Below, one piece after another: positions 54,293-63,867 of a stretch of 64,000 nt of DNA. Position 1 is the stretch's first letter. Each line of letters opens with the position of its first letter. Both the position numbers and the translations under genes were made by a program. The notes beneath the pieces are model-generated. The model did not search any database. It had not been told where the DNA came from and saw nothing but the letters and a program-made list of their open reading frames with translations. This stretch comes from Pullichristensenella sp963930055 (lineage in GTDB: Bacteria; Bacillota; Clostridia; Christensenellales; Aristaeellaceae). The stretch lies in the NCBI GenBank assembly GCA_963930055.1, contig CAWVKS010000007.1:124001-188000 (forward strand), written 5' to 3'.

Positions 54293-55332
54293 ACGGGCGC
54301 GTAGAGGCGCTGCGAAGGGCGGGACATGCCGCCATACTGGCCTTTGAATCCAGCTGCGACGAGACCGCCGTGGCCGTCGTGCGCGACGGGCGGGAGGTGC
54401 TCGCCAACCAGATATTGTCGCAGATCGACCGCCACGCCGTGTTTGGCGGCGTGGTGCCGGAAATCGCCTCGCGCATGCACGTGGAGGCGCTCGACCCGCT
54501 TTTGGACGCGGCGCTTTTGGAGGCCGGCATGACGCTGAAAGACATCGACGCCGTGGCCGTCACCTGCGGGCCGGGGCTGGTGGGCGCGCTGCTCACCGCC
54601 GTGAGCTACGCCAAGGCGCTTGCCTACGCGCGCGGTTTGCCGCTGGTGGCCGTCAACCACATCGAGGGGCACGTGAGCGCCAACTACATCGCCCACCCCG
54701 ATCTGGAGCCGCCGTTTTGCTGCCTGGTGGCCTCGGGCGGGCACAGCCACATCGTGCTGGTGGAACATTACGGCGAATACCGCCTGCTGGGGCAGACGCT
54801 GGATGACGCCGCCGGCGAGGCCTTCGACAAGGTGGCCCGCGTGCTGGGCATCCCCTACCCCGGCGGGCCGCTGTTGGACAAGCTGGCCGAGGAGGGCGAC
54901 GACGGGCGCTACCGCTTCCCCCACACGCACACGCCGGGGAAGTATGATTTTTCCTTCAGCGGGCTAAAGACCGCCGTCATCAACCAGGCGCACAACCTGC
55001 GCCAGCAGGGCGAGGAGATCAGCGCCGCCGACTTCGCCGCCAGTTTCCGCCGCGCCGTGGTGGATTCGCTGGCGGAAAAGAGCGTGGCCGCCGCCGTGGA
55101 GGCGGGGGCGGCCTCGTTGGCCGCGGCGGGCGGCGTGGCCGCCAACCGTCTTTTGCGCCGCGAGCTTGCGCGCCGGGGCGGGGAGGCCGGCCTCAAGGTC
55201 TATCTGCCCCCCGTCGCGCTGTGCACGGACAATGCGGCGATGATCGGTTCCGCCGCCTTCTACCGCCTGATGCGCGGCGAAGCGGCCGCGCTGGACTTGA
55301 ACGCCCTGCCGTCCCTGCGCATGTTCGCCTGA
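54289..55332 (+). CDS. tsaD: tRNA N6-threonylcarbamoyladenosine transferase TsaD
   Basis: Transfers the threonylcarbamoyl group to A37 of ANN-decoding tRNAs. The 347-residue protein has FESSCDETAVAVV (about 19), GGVVPEIASRMHVE, VNHIEGHVSANYIAHP (metal-binding HIEGH, about 123), ASGGHSHIVL, KYDFSFSGLKTAV and AAGGVAANRLLRRE. All catalytic and iron ligands are present. GGGAGG lies 9 nt before ATG 54289. TsaB and TsaE are not in the window. Confidence 0.97.
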   Translation: MNGRVEALRRAGHAAILAFESSCDETAVAVVRDGREVLANQILSQIDRHAVFGGVVPEIASRMHVEALDPLLDAALLEAGMTLKDIDAVAVTCGPGLVGALLTAVSYAKALAYARGLPLVAVNHIEGHVSANYIAHPDLEPPFCCLVASGGHSHIVLVEHYGEYRLLGQTLDDAAGEAFDKVARVLGIPYPGGPLLDKLAEEGDDGRYRFPHTHTPGKYDFSFSGLKTAVINQAHNLRQQGEEISAADFAASFRRAVVDSLAEKSVAAAVEAGAASLAAAGGVAANRLLRRELARRGGEAGLKVYLPPVALCTDNAAMIGSAAFYRLMRGEAAALDLNALPSLRMFA

Positions 55333-55859
55333 GGGCTTGCGCGGCGGTGTTTGGAGGCCGCGGAACGGCGCCGGTTTTACACAAGGCGGGAAATTGTATA
55401 AAGCGGATACTTAAAAATGCAATACATTTGTAAAATATACCGCTTGTTTTGTGACCTTTCTCTCCCTTGTGAAGGTACCCGGCCGTGGGGAAAACTGGTG
55501 GAAATCTACGATTATGACAAAATTGCGCCAGCTTTCGTCGCAATATCGTCGTAAAACAGACTGTTTTCTCTTTTTCTATGACAAAAATAGACTATGGTCT
55601 GTGGAAAATATATGACAATTCACCGGGGCAAGGGGTGCATAACGGGGGAAAACCCCGCCAAATCAGTGTTTTCGAGGCCAAAACCTGTGGAAAACCCTGT
55701 GGATAGTGTGGATGAAGGCGCTTTTCATGCACTGTATATACGGCGGCGCTCATGAATGCTATACAGACTCCGGCTTTTTTTCGCGGGGAACTTGTGAAAT
55801 ACCCGCAATATCTGGTATACTATTGTCAGAGAAAAACGACGGGAGAGGAGCAAAGAATC
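55333..55859. other. AT-rich 527-bp intergenic region with DnaA-box-like sites
   Basis: No gene. The A/T content is well above the flanks. TGTGGAAAA at 55600 and 55686, TGTGGATAG at 55698 and TGTGGATGA at 55707 match the DnaA box (TGTGGATAA on this strand) at 7 or 8 of 9 positions. TATGACAA occurs three times (55513, 55577, 55611). A promoter for rhaB is at its right end. It could be a DnaA-binding control region or an origin-like element. Confidence 0.55.
55792..55821 (+). promoter_or_regulatory. rhaB promoter
   Basis: TTGTGA (55792-55797), 18-nt spacer, TATACT (55816-55821), 39 nt before the start codon. No catabolite-response element is evident. Confidence 0.65.
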
Positions 55860-57341
55860 ATGAAGCGAACCTGGAATTTCCTGGGCCTTGACTTTGGCGC
55901 CTCCAGCGGACGGGCGATGCTGGGCGCGTTTGACGGCGAGCACGTGGAATTGCGCGAATTGCACCGCTTCCTCAACGAGCCGGTGGAGCTAGCGGGGCGC
56001 TTTGTCTGGGACGTGCCGCGGCTGTTCTTTGAGGTAAAGCAGGCGCTGAACAAAGCCTCCCGCGAGGGCGTGGAGATCGACGCCATCGGCATCGACACCT
56101 GGGGCGTGGACTTCGGCCTGCTGGACAAGGGCGGCCACCTTATCGGCCTGCCCGTGCACTACCGCGACCGGCGCACCGACGGCGTGATGGAAAAGGCCTT
56201 CGGCGTCATGCCCAAGGAGGAGATCTTCCGCCACACGGGCATCGCCTTTGCGCAGTACAACACGCTTTACCAGCTCTTCGCCATGCAGCAGGAGGGCGAC
56301 CCGGCGCTCCAGGGCGCCGAGCGGCTTTTGATGATGCCCGACCTGATGGCCTACCTGCTCACCGGCAGGATGGGCACGGAATACACCATCGCCTCCACCT
56401 CGCAGCTGCTCGATCCCGTCACGCGCGACTGGGACTACGGCCTCATCGACCGCTTCCACCTCCCCCGCCGCATCTTTACGGACATACAGATGCCGGGCGT
56501 TGTGCGCGGCACGCTCCTGCCCGCGATCGCCAGGGAATGCGGCGTCCCCGAGATCCCCGTGATCGCCGTGGCCTCGCACGACACGGCAAGCGCCGTGGCC
56601 GCCATCCCCGCGAGCGACCCGGACTTTGCCTACATAAGTTCCGGCACTTGGTCGCTCCTGGGCGCGGAGCTTTCCGCCCCCCTGTGCGAGCCGGGCGTGA
56701 TGGACGCCAACTACACCAACGAGGGCGGCGTGGGCGGCTCCATACGGCTTTTGAAGAACATCATGGGGCTGTGGATCATCCAGGAGTGCAAGCGCGAATG
56801 GGACCGCCGCGGCGAGGCGGTGGGCTTTTCCCGGATTGTGGAAATGGCCGGGGAGGCCGAGCCGTTCATCGCCTTCATCGACGTGGACGACCCCTGCTTC
56901 CTCGCCCCCAACGACATGCCCGCGCGCATCCAGGAATACTGCCGCAAAACGGGGCAGCGCGTGCCCGCCACGCGCGGGGAGATCGCCCGCGTGGTCTACG
57001 AGAACCTGGCGCTCAAGTACCGCTGGGCCATCGAACGGCTGGAAAACGACATGCTCAAAAAGCGCATCAACGTGCTGCACATCGTCGGCGGCGGCAGCAA
57101 GAACGAAATGCTCAACCGCTTCACCGCCGACGCCATCAGCCGCCCCGTGGTCGCCGGGCCGGACGAGGGCACGGTGATCGGCAACCTGCTGATGCAGGCC
57201 ATGGGCGTAGGCGCGCTTAAAGACGTCGCGTCGCTCAGGCGCGTGGTGGAGGCCTCCTTCCCCACCCGGCGGCTGGAGCCGCAAAACACCGCCGCCTGGG
57301 ACGCGGCCTACGCAAAGTATCTGGAAACGGTGGAACGATAA
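55860..57341 (+). CDS. rhaB: Rhamnulokinase-type FGGY carbohydrate kinase
   Basis: A 493-residue sugar kinase. N-terminal LDFGASSGRAMLG (phosphate loop), GIDTWGVDFGLLDKGG (about 80) and PVHYRDRRTDGVME (about 96) are characteristic of RhaB. SHDTASAVAAIPAS (catalytic Asp, about 240), SSGTWSLLGAEL and HIVGGGSKNEMLNRFTADA (about 405) follow. It phosphorylates L-rhamnulose, or possibly L-fuculose, since this genome has fucI but no fuculokinase in view. GGGAGAGGAG precedes ATG 55860. The next gene, mrnC, starts 6 nt after its stop. Confidence 0.88.
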   Translation: MKRTWNFLGLDFGASSGRAMLGAFDGEHVELRELHRFLNEPVELAGRFVWDVPRLFFEVKQALNKASREGVEIDAIGIDTWGVDFGLLDKGGHLIGLPVHYRDRRTDGVMEKAFGVMPKEEIFRHTGIAFAQYNTLYQLFAMQQEGDPALQGAERLLMMPDLMAYLLTGRMGTEYTIASTSQLLDPVTRDWDYGLIDRFHLPRRIFTDIQMPGVVRGTLLPAIARECGVPEIPVIAVASHDTASAVAAIPASDPDFAYISSGTWSLLGAELSAPLCEPGVMDANYTNEGGVGGSIRLLKNIMGLWIIQECKREWDRRGEAVGFSRIVEMAGEAEPFIAFIDVDDPCFLAPNDMPARIQEYCRKTGQRVPATRGEIARVVYENLALKYRWAIERLENDMLKKRINVLHIVGGGSKNEMLNRFTADAISRPVVAGPDEGTVIGNLLMQAMGVGALKDVASLRRVVEASFPTRRLEPQNTAAWDAAYAKYLETVER

Positions 57342-57347
57342 AACGTG

Positions 57348-57740
57348 ATGGACTTTGACTTTGCGCCGGGCGCGCTGCCCGGCTCCCTGGAACTTGCCTA
57401 CCTAGGCGATTCTGTGTATGATCTCTACGTGCGCGCCCGCCTCGTGCGCGAAGGCGGGCACGTGCGCGACATGCACCGCGCCGCGGTGGCCCGCGTCTGC
57501 GCCCATGCCCAGGCGGAGGCGTTCGCGCGCGTGGAAGGCGCGCTGACTGAGCGCGAGCGCGACGTGGCCCGCCGCGCCCGCAACGCGCATCAGACGCCGC
57601 CAAAAAACGCCGACGCCGCCGAATATCACCGCGCCACGGCGCTGGAAGCCGTGGTGGGCTACCTGTTCGTCACCGGGCAGAGGGAGCGCATGGAAGAGAT
57701 ACTGACGCTGGCATTGGAGGACGACCATGAGAAACGATGA
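57348..57740 (+). CDS. mrnC: Mini-ribonuclease III
   Basis: Matures 23S rRNA in Firmicutes. The 130-residue protein is a lone RNase III catalytic domain: LELAYLGDSVYDLYVR (about 15, catalytic Asp), ARNAHQTPPKNADAAEYHRA and TALEAVVGYLFVTGQ (catalytic Glu). It has no double-stranded RNA-binding domain, as expected. ATG 57348 or GTG 57345 could be used. It overlaps rlmB by 14 nt. Confidence 0.93.
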   Translation: MDFDFAPGALPGSLELAYLGDSVYDLYVRARLVREGGHVRDMHRAAVARVCAHAQAEAFARVEGALTERERDVARRARNAHQTPPKNADAAEYHRATALEAVVGYLFVTGQRERMEEILTLALEDDHEKR

Positions 57741-58755
57741 CCGCCGCGAACGTGAGAAACGCGGTTTTGCGCCGCGCCAGGGGGGCAAGAACCCGCCCCG
57801 GCCGGCGCGCAGGACTTATGACATCCCTCCGGCGGAGCGCGCGGACGGGCCGTTTGCGGCGCTTCCCGTGCGGGAGGGCGGCCGCGCGCGTGTGGAGGCG
57901 ATGCCCGTTCGCCCCGGCGACCGCGCGCAGACGCGCACGCTGCCCGCGCCGCCTTCCATCGAGCGCCCGCCGCGCATGGAACGCCCGCCGCGCGCGCATC
58001 CTGCGCAGAGATGCGCCCAGCCGCCGGAGAACCTGCTGGCGGGGCGCAACCCCATCCGCGAGGCGCTCAAAAGCGGCGCGCCGCTGGAAAAGCTGTTGGT
58101 GGCCGAGGGCGACCTCTCCGGCGCGGCGCGCGACATCGTGCGCATGGCGCGGGAGGCGGGCGTGGTGGTGCAGTTTGTGGAGCGCTACCGGCTGGATCAG
58201 ATCTATCCCGCCCATCAGGGCCTGCTGGCCTTCCGCTCGGCGCGCGCCTACGCCACCATCGAGGACATACTCGCCCGCGCGAAGGAAAGGGGCGAAGCGC
58301 CGCTGGTGGTGGTGCTTGACCAGGTGACCGACCCGCACAACCTGGGCGCGATCATCCGCAGCAGCGAGTGCGCGGGGGCGCACGGGGTCGTCATCCCCGA
58401 ACGGCGCGCCGCGGGGCTGACGCCGGCCTGCGAAAAGGCGGCGGCGGGGGCGCTTGCGCACATGCCGGTGGCGCGGGTGAAGAACCTCAACCGCGCCCTG
58501 GAGGAATTAAAGCGCGCCGGGTTATGGATCGTGGCGGCGGCGCTAGAGGGCGAAAACGCCCTGACCGCCGACCTTACCGGGCCTCTGGCGCTGGTGATCG
58601 GTTCGGAGGGCGATGGCATCTCCCATCTGACGCTCTCTTTGTGCGACCGGCGCGTGACGCTGCCGATGCTGGGGAAAATATCGTCTCTCAACGCCTCGGT
58701 GGCGGCGGGCGTGCTTTTGTATCAGGTGGTGCGCGCGCGGGGAGGCGGGGCGTGA
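57727..58755 (+). CDS. rlmB: 23S rRNA (guanosine-2'-O)-methyltransferase, RlmB family
   Basis: A 342-residue SpoU-type methyltransferase. Residues 1-95 are a Pro/Arg-rich, probably disordered extension. The substrate-binding domain then starts at LLAGRNPIREALKSG (about 103), and the trefoil-knot domain has VLDQVTDPHNLGAIIRSSEC (about 197), VIGSEGDGISHL (about 295) and SSLNASVAAGVLLYQ (about 320). It starts inside the end of mrnC; its TGA overlaps the GTG start of yacP. Confidence 0.93.
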   Translation: MRNDDRREREKRGFAPRQGGKNPPRPARRTYDIPPAERADGPFAALPVREGGRARVEAMPVRPGDRAQTRTLPAPPSIERPPRMERPPRAHPAQRCAQPPENLLAGRNPIREALKSGAPLEKLLVAEGDLSGAARDIVRMAREAGVVVQFVERYRLDQIYPAHQGLLAFRSARAYATIEDILARAKERGEAPLVVVLDQVTDPHNLGAIIRSSECAGAHGVVIPERRAAGLTPACEKAAAGALAHMPVARVKNLNRALEELKRAGLWIVAAALEGENALTADLTGPLALVIGSEGDGISHLTLSLCDRRVTLPMLGKISSLNASVAAGVLLYQVVRARGGGA

Positions 58756-59306
58756 AAAAGCGGCGCGTTTTGATCGTGGACGGCTATAACGTGCTCAACG
58801 CCTGGAAAAACGTGCAGGGCATGGACGCGGGCTCGCTCAGCGACGCGCGGGACGCCCTGGCCGCCCGCCTGATGGACTACGCGGGCTTTTCCGGGCAGAA
58901 GGTCGTATTGGTCTACGACGCCTACCTGGGCGACCGCAGGTCGCGCACGGAGGAGCGCACAGGGCCGCTCACCGTCGTTTACACGCAGAGGGACGAAACG
59001 GCGGACAACTACATCGAGCGGCTCTGCGACCAGTACGCGCGCGACGCCGAACTGGGGCGCGTGGAAGTGCGCGTAGCCACCAGCGACCTGGTGGAGCAGA
59101 TGGTGGTCCTGGGGCGGCACGCCACGCGCATATCGGCGCGGGAACTGCTCATCGAGGTCGGCCAGGTGTCGCGCGCCGGCCGCGAGCGCATGGCCGCGCT
59201 GCCCAAGGCGCGGTCGGCGATCATCGAACGCCTGCCCGAGGACGTGGCCCGGAGGCTGGAAGCCATGCGCCGGGGAGAAGAGCACCGGGAGGACAAGGAA
59301 ACTTGA
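58752..59306 (+). CDS. NYN-domain ribonuclease YacP/Rae1-like
   Basis: A 184-residue PIN-like (NYN) nuclease. Catalytic acidic residues are in LIVDGYNVLNAWK (about 7), VVLVYDAYLGDRRS (about 52), TQRDETADNYIERL (about 76) and VATSDLVEQ (about 102). B. subtilis YacP (Rae1) enters the ribosome A site and cuts mRNA. The start is GTG 58752, overlapping the rlmB stop (GTGA). The place between rlmB and sigH is conserved in Firmicutes. Confidence 0.93.
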   Translation: MKKRRVLIVDGYNVLNAWKNVQGMDAGSLSDARDALAARLMDYAGFSGQKVVLVYDAYLGDRRSRTEERTGPLTVVYTQRDETADNYIERLCDQYARDAELGRVEVRVATSDLVEQMVVLGRHATRISARELLIEVGQVSRAGRERMAALPKARSAIIERLPEDVARRLEAMRRGEEHREDKET

Positions 59307-59923
59307 TGTATTACGAGAGATTTGAACCGATGGCGGATGAGGAGATCGTCGCCCTGGCGCAGGCGGGCGACGGCGCGGCGCTGGAGTTCTTGCTCAACAA
59401 GTACAAAAACTTCGTGCGCACCAAGGCGCGCAGCTATTTCCTCATCGGCGCGGATCACGAGGACATCGTGCAGGAAGGCATGATCGGCCTGTACAAGGCC
59501 ATCCGCGATTTCAAGAGCGAAAAGTTGACCTCGTTTCGCGCCTTCGCGGAACTGTGCGTCACGCGCCAGATCATCACCGCCATCAAGACCGCCACGCGGC
59601 AGAAGCACATCCCCCTCAACAGCTATGTGTCGCTCAACAAGCCCATCTACGACGAGGAGAGCGACCGCACGCTGTTGGACGTCATCAGCGAGGAAGTGCC
59701 CTCCGACCCTGAGGCCATGCTCATCGACCGCGAGGACCTTTCCTTCATCGAGGGGCGCATCGGCGAGATGCTTTCCGATCTTGAAAAGCAGGTGCTGGTG
59801 CTCTACATGGAGGGGAAAAGCTATGTGGAGATCTCCCAGGCCATGGGGCGGCACGTCAAAAGCGTGGACAACGCCTTGCAGCGCATCAAGCGAAAACTGC
59901 AAAAATACCTGGAAAAGAAGTGA
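59306..59923 (+). CDS. sigH: RNA polymerase sigma factor SigH
   Basis: A 205-residue sigma-70 family factor of the early sporulation/transition type. Region 2 includes ADHEDIVQEGMIGLYKAIRD (about 48) and FRAFAELCVTRQIITAIKTA; region 4 includes LSDLEKQVLVLYMEGKSYVE and QAMGRHVKSVDNALQRIKRK. The gene order yacP-sigH supports SigH. ATG 59306 overlaps the yacP stop. Its presence agrees with sporulation ability, but SigH also occurs in non-sporeformers. Confidence 0.94.
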   Translation: MYYERFEPMADEEIVALAQAGDGAALEFLLNKYKNFVRTKARSYFLIGADHEDIVQEGMIGLYKAIRDFKSEKLTSFRAFAELCVTRQIITAIKTATRQKHIPLNSYVSLNKPIYDEESDRTLLDVISEEVPSDPEAMLIDREDLSFIEGRIGEMLSDLEKQVLVLYMEGKSYVEISQAMGRHVKSVDNALQRIKRKLQKYLEKK

Positions 59924-59949
59924 AGATGGGAAAATTTAATATTAAGCTG

Positions 59950-59978
59950 TTGACAAAAGCGCAAAACTAAAGTACAAT
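59950..59978 (+). promoter_or_regulatory. Promoter of tRNA-Gly and tuf
   Basis: Near-perfect TTGACA (59950-59955), 17-nt spacer, TACAAT (59973-59978). Transcription would start about 20 nt before the tRNA. Confidence 0.9.
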
Positions 59979-60006
59979 ACACTTCGTATGACGGCGGGAA
60001 AAACGC

Positions 60007-60080
60007 GCGGGTGTAGCTCAATGGCAGAGCTCCAGCTTCCCAAGCTGATCACGTGGGTTCGATTCCCATCACCCGCTCCA
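60007..60080 (+). tRNA. tRNA-Gly (anticodon CCC)
   Basis: A 74-nt cloverleaf with encoded CCA. The acceptor stem GCGGGTG/CACCCGC, D-stem GCTC/GAGC, anticodon loop TTCCCAA with anticodon CCC (reads GGG) and T-arm GTGGG-TTCGATT-CCCAT are all recognisable. The outer anticodon-stem pair is C-A (positions 27/43), a mismatch. It lies 44 nt before tuf and is probably co-transcribed with it. Confidence 0.96.
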
Positions 60081-60124
60081 TACGCCCGCAAGACATGACA
60101 ACGATTTTAGGAGGAGAAAGAACC

Positions 60125-61336
<1,212 letters not shown>

Positions 61337-61772
61337 TCGGCAGTGCCCCGGCAGTGCCGGGAACCAGAGCCTTCGGCTCGAAGCAGACGCGCCCAAGCCC
61401 CACGAGTAGGGGGCTTGGGCGCTTCGTTTCGTTCCGAATGGGGCGAAGGCGGGAACAGACGGCGGCAAGCCCACGAGCAGGGGCTTGCCGCCTGCGGGTC
61501 GGCAGTGCCGGGAGCCGGGACCTTCGGCTCGGGGTCGACGCGCCCCGCCCCACGAGGCCGGCAGTGCCGACGGCTGGAGCTGCCGCCGATGAGCGGCGAA
61601 CGCCCGCCCTACGAGGCCGGCAGTGCCGACGGCCGGAGCTGCCGCCGATGAGCGGCGAACGCTCGCCCCACGAGTAGGGGGCGGGCGTTCTGCGTTTTTG
61701 TTCCGTTTGGGGCGGCAAGGAAATAAGACGGCGGCAAGCCCACGAGCAGGGGCTTGCCGCCTGCGGCGTTTT
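61337..61772 (+). repeat. Array of modular hairpin repeats with constant ACGAG(T/C)A loop
   Basis: Four units of different completeness. Each starts with a CGGCAGTGCCG palindrome, then a small hairpin (such as GAGCCTTCGGCTC), then hairpin 1. Full units continue with a TTCGTTTCGTTCCG-like spacer and hairpin 2. Hairpin 1 at 61389-61422 and 61657-61690 has different stems but the same loop; hairpin 2 at 61461-61492 and 61730-61761 is identical in both. Two middle units are cut exactly in the CACGAG loop, and 61552-61610 and 61611-61669 are 59-bp tandem copies with three differences. The last hairpin is followed by TTTTTT and may terminate tuf. No real gene is seen. Confidence 0.85.
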
Positions 61773-61838
61773 TTGGGGGGATGGTGGCTGCGGGGGTATG
61801 GGCGTCGGCCAAAGGCCCGTTCGCTTCGCGCCTGTCCC

Positions 61839-61868
61839 TTGACAGCGCGTCCATTGCAATACTATAAT
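61839..61868 (+). promoter_or_regulatory. Promoter of the leucine-rich-repeat gene
   Basis: TTGACA (61839-61844), 18-nt spacer, TATAAT (61863-61868). Confidence 0.85.
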
Positions 61869-61901
61869 AAAGCCATAACTTGTGACCGGGAGGGAATGGC
61901 C

Positions 61902-62918
61902 ATGAAAAAACTTGTCAAGACCGCTCTCTGTCTACTCCTGTGTGCTCTTTTGCCCCTTCCCGCCCTCGCGGAAGTCACAGCGGCATCGAACCCGCTGACC
62001 AACGGAGCTTACGCGACCAGCGGAGACTATACCTACACGCTGCTGGAGGACGGCGGCGCGCGCATCATCGACTATACGGGGGATGCGGAGGCGCTGTCCG
62101 TCCCCGCTGAGCTGGACGGCCATTTGGTGCGCCAAATCGGGGACAGGGCTTTCACCGCCTGCTTCTCCCTAACCTCCGTCACGCTGCCGGAGGGGCTGAC
62201 CGCCATCGGCGATAACGCCTTCCAGCGCTGTGAGTCCCTGGCCTCCATCACACTGCCGGAGGGGCTGACCGCCATTGGCGATAACGCCTTTTTCAGCTGC
62301 GGCCTGACCTCCATCGCGCTGCCGGACAGCCTGACCTCCGTGGGGGCAAACCCGTTCCTCGGCTGTTTCTCGCTGACGGCGATCGACATTTCCCCCGACC
62401 ATCCCGTGTTTGCGCAGGCCGATGGCGTACTGTACGAGAAGGCCTCCGGGACGCTCGTCTGCTATCCGGCGGAAAAAGCGGACAGTTCCTTCGCCGTGCC
62501 GGAAGGCACACTCTCCATCGGTGATGATGCCTTCGATGGCTGCTTCTTCCTGACCTCCGTCGCGCTGCCGGACGGCCTGACCTCCATTGGCGAGGGCGCC
62601 TTCGCGGGCTGCTTTCTCCTGCGTACCGTCACGCTGCCAGACAGCCTGACGACCATCGGCGATAACGCATTCATGGCCTGTTTTGCCCTGTCCGCTGTCG
62701 CGCTGCCGGACAGCCTGATCGCCATCGGCGGGGGCGCGTTCTCGGGCTGCACTTCCCTGACCTCCGTCGCGCTGCCGGACAGCCTGACCGCCATCGGCGA
62801 GGGCGCGTTCGACGGTTGTTCGGATACGTTCACACTCACCGTACCGCGGGATTCGTATGCCTGCCAGTACGCTATCGACAACGGCATTCCCTATACCTGC
62901 CCCGACGCCAACGGCTGA
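61902..62918 (+). CDS. Secreted BspA-type leucine-rich-repeat protein
   Basis: A 338-residue protein with a signal peptide (MKKLVKTALCLLLCALLPLP, ALA cleavage) and about ten 23-residue LRR_5 repeats of the form LTSVALPDSLTAIGEGAFDG-C. One irregular repeat near residues 155-185 (FSLTAIDISPDHPVFAQADG, VLYEKASGTLVCYPAEKAD) is typical of BspA proteins. A short C-terminal cap follows and there is no LPXTG or membrane anchor, so it is released or loosely bound. ATG 61902 suits the GGGAGGG spacing. It lies between two inverted arrays of the ACGAG hairpin family. Confidence 0.9.
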   Translation: MKKLVKTALCLLLCALLPLPALAEVTAASNPLTNGAYATSGDYTYTLLEDGGARIIDYTGDAEALSVPAELDGHLVRQIGDRAFTACFSLTSVTLPEGLTAIGDNAFQRCESLASITLPEGLTAIGDNAFFSCGLTSIALPDSLTSVGANPFLGCFSLTAIDISPDHPVFAQADGVLYEKASGTLVCYPAEKADSSFAVPEGTLSIGDDAFDGCFFLTSVALPDGLTSIGEGAFAGCFLLRTVTLPDSLTTIGDNAFMACFALSAVALPDSLIAIGGGAFSGCTSLTSVALPDSLTAIGEGAFDGCSDTFTLTVPRDSYACQYAIDNGIPYTCPDANG

Positions 62919-62954
62919 ATGAGGGCACAACGGCGCTGCCGGCACGCAGGCTCC

Positions 62955-63090
62955 TGATCTTTGGCTTGCCGCTGTCCGTTCCCTCCCCCGCCTCAAACGA
63001 AACGCAACACTGCGCATCCACCCCTTGCTCGTGTGGTGGATGTGCGTCGATTCCGAGCCAAAGGCGCTGGCAGGCGGCATTGCCGCCACC
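62955..63090 (-). repeat. Inverted, diverged copy of the ACGAG-loop hairpin unit
   Basis: On the minus strand the order is the same as in the array after tuf: palindrome GGCGGCAATGCCGCC (63087-63073), CCTTTGGCTCGG, hairpin 1 (63045-63012) with ATCCACC/GGTGGAT stem and loop CACGAGCAAG, a GTTTCGTTTGAGG spacer, then GGGAACGGACAGCGGCAAGCC. Hairpin 2 is degraded. The stem bases differ from the other units while pairing is kept. Confidence 0.8.
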
Positions 63091-63167
63091 CCGGGTAGAT
63101 TTTGCGGCGGGATCGGTGTATAATGGAAAAGGAGTTCATGCGGTTCGGGCCGCAAGGAGGTTTTGGC

Positions 63168-63809
63168 ATGAAAGTTTTGCTCGTCAACGGCAGCAGCCAT
63201 ACGCATGGCACGACCATGCGGGCGCTGGAGGAAATGATCCGCGTGTTTGAGGCGGAGGGCGTGGAGACGGAGGTCATACAGACCGGCAGCAAGCCCTTGG
63301 CGGACTGTCTGCAGTGCGGCGCCTGCGCCAAGAGCGGCAAGTGCGTGTTCGCGGACGACGGCGTCAATGAATTCGTGGAAAAGGCGCGCGAGGCCGACGG
63401 CTTCGTGTTCGCCACGCCGGTGTATTACGCCCATCCCAGCGGCAGGATCTTCTCCTTCCTCGACCGCGCCTTTTACAGCAATGGCCGGGCCGGCATGCCC
63501 GACGCTTTCCGCTTCAAGCCCGGTGCATCCGTGGCCGTGGCGCGGCGCGGCGGCATCAGCGCCTCGTTTGACGCGCTCATCAAGTACTTCGGCATCTCGC
63601 AGATGCCCGTGGCCGGTTCCACCTACTGGAACATGGTGCACGGCGCCGTCGCCGAGGACGCGCCGCAGGACGAGGAGGGCATGCAGACGCTGCGCAACCT
63701 CGCCCGCAACATGATCTGGATGATGCGCTGCTTCGCTGTGGGCAAGGAACAGGGCGTGCCCTATCCCGAGACGGAGAAGAAGGTATCGACCAACTTCGTG
63801 CGCCGCTAG
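63168..63809 (+). CDS. NADPH-dependent FMN reductase / iron-sulfur flavoprotein
   Basis: A 213-residue flavodoxin-fold enzyme: FMN loop NGSSHTHGTTMRA (about 7), cysteine cluster DCLQCGACAKSGKC (about 46; CX2CX2CX5C), and ATPVYYAHPSGRIFSFLDRA (about 83). The cluster spacing equals that in the tandem protein at 11672-13009. It probably moves electrons between low-potential carriers or reduces quinones or metals. ATG 63168 follows AAGGAGG; an earlier in-frame ATG (63138, also with GGAG) would add ten residues. TATAAT lies at 63117-63122 as a -10. Confidence 0.88.
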   Translation: MKVLLVNGSSHTHGTTMRALEEMIRVFEAEGVETEVIQTGSKPLADCLQCGACAKSGKCVFADDGVNEFVEKAREADGFVFATPVYYAHPSGRIFSFLDRAFYSNGRAGMPDAFRFKPGASVAVARRGGISASFDALIKYFGISQMPVAGSTYWNMVHGAVAEDAPQDEEGMQTLRNLARNMIWMMRCFAVGKEQGVPYPETEKKVSTNFVRR

Positions 63810-63828
63810 AGTCAACCACGCAAAGACG

Positions 63829-63867
63829 AGCGCCCCCGTTTCCGCACCGCGCGGACACAGGGGCGCT
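63829..63867 (+). terminator. Terminator after the flavoprotein gene
   Basis: Stem AGCGCCCC/GGGGCGCT with an inner CCGCGCGG palindrome in the loop. No element is inserted in this terminator. Confidence 0.65.
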
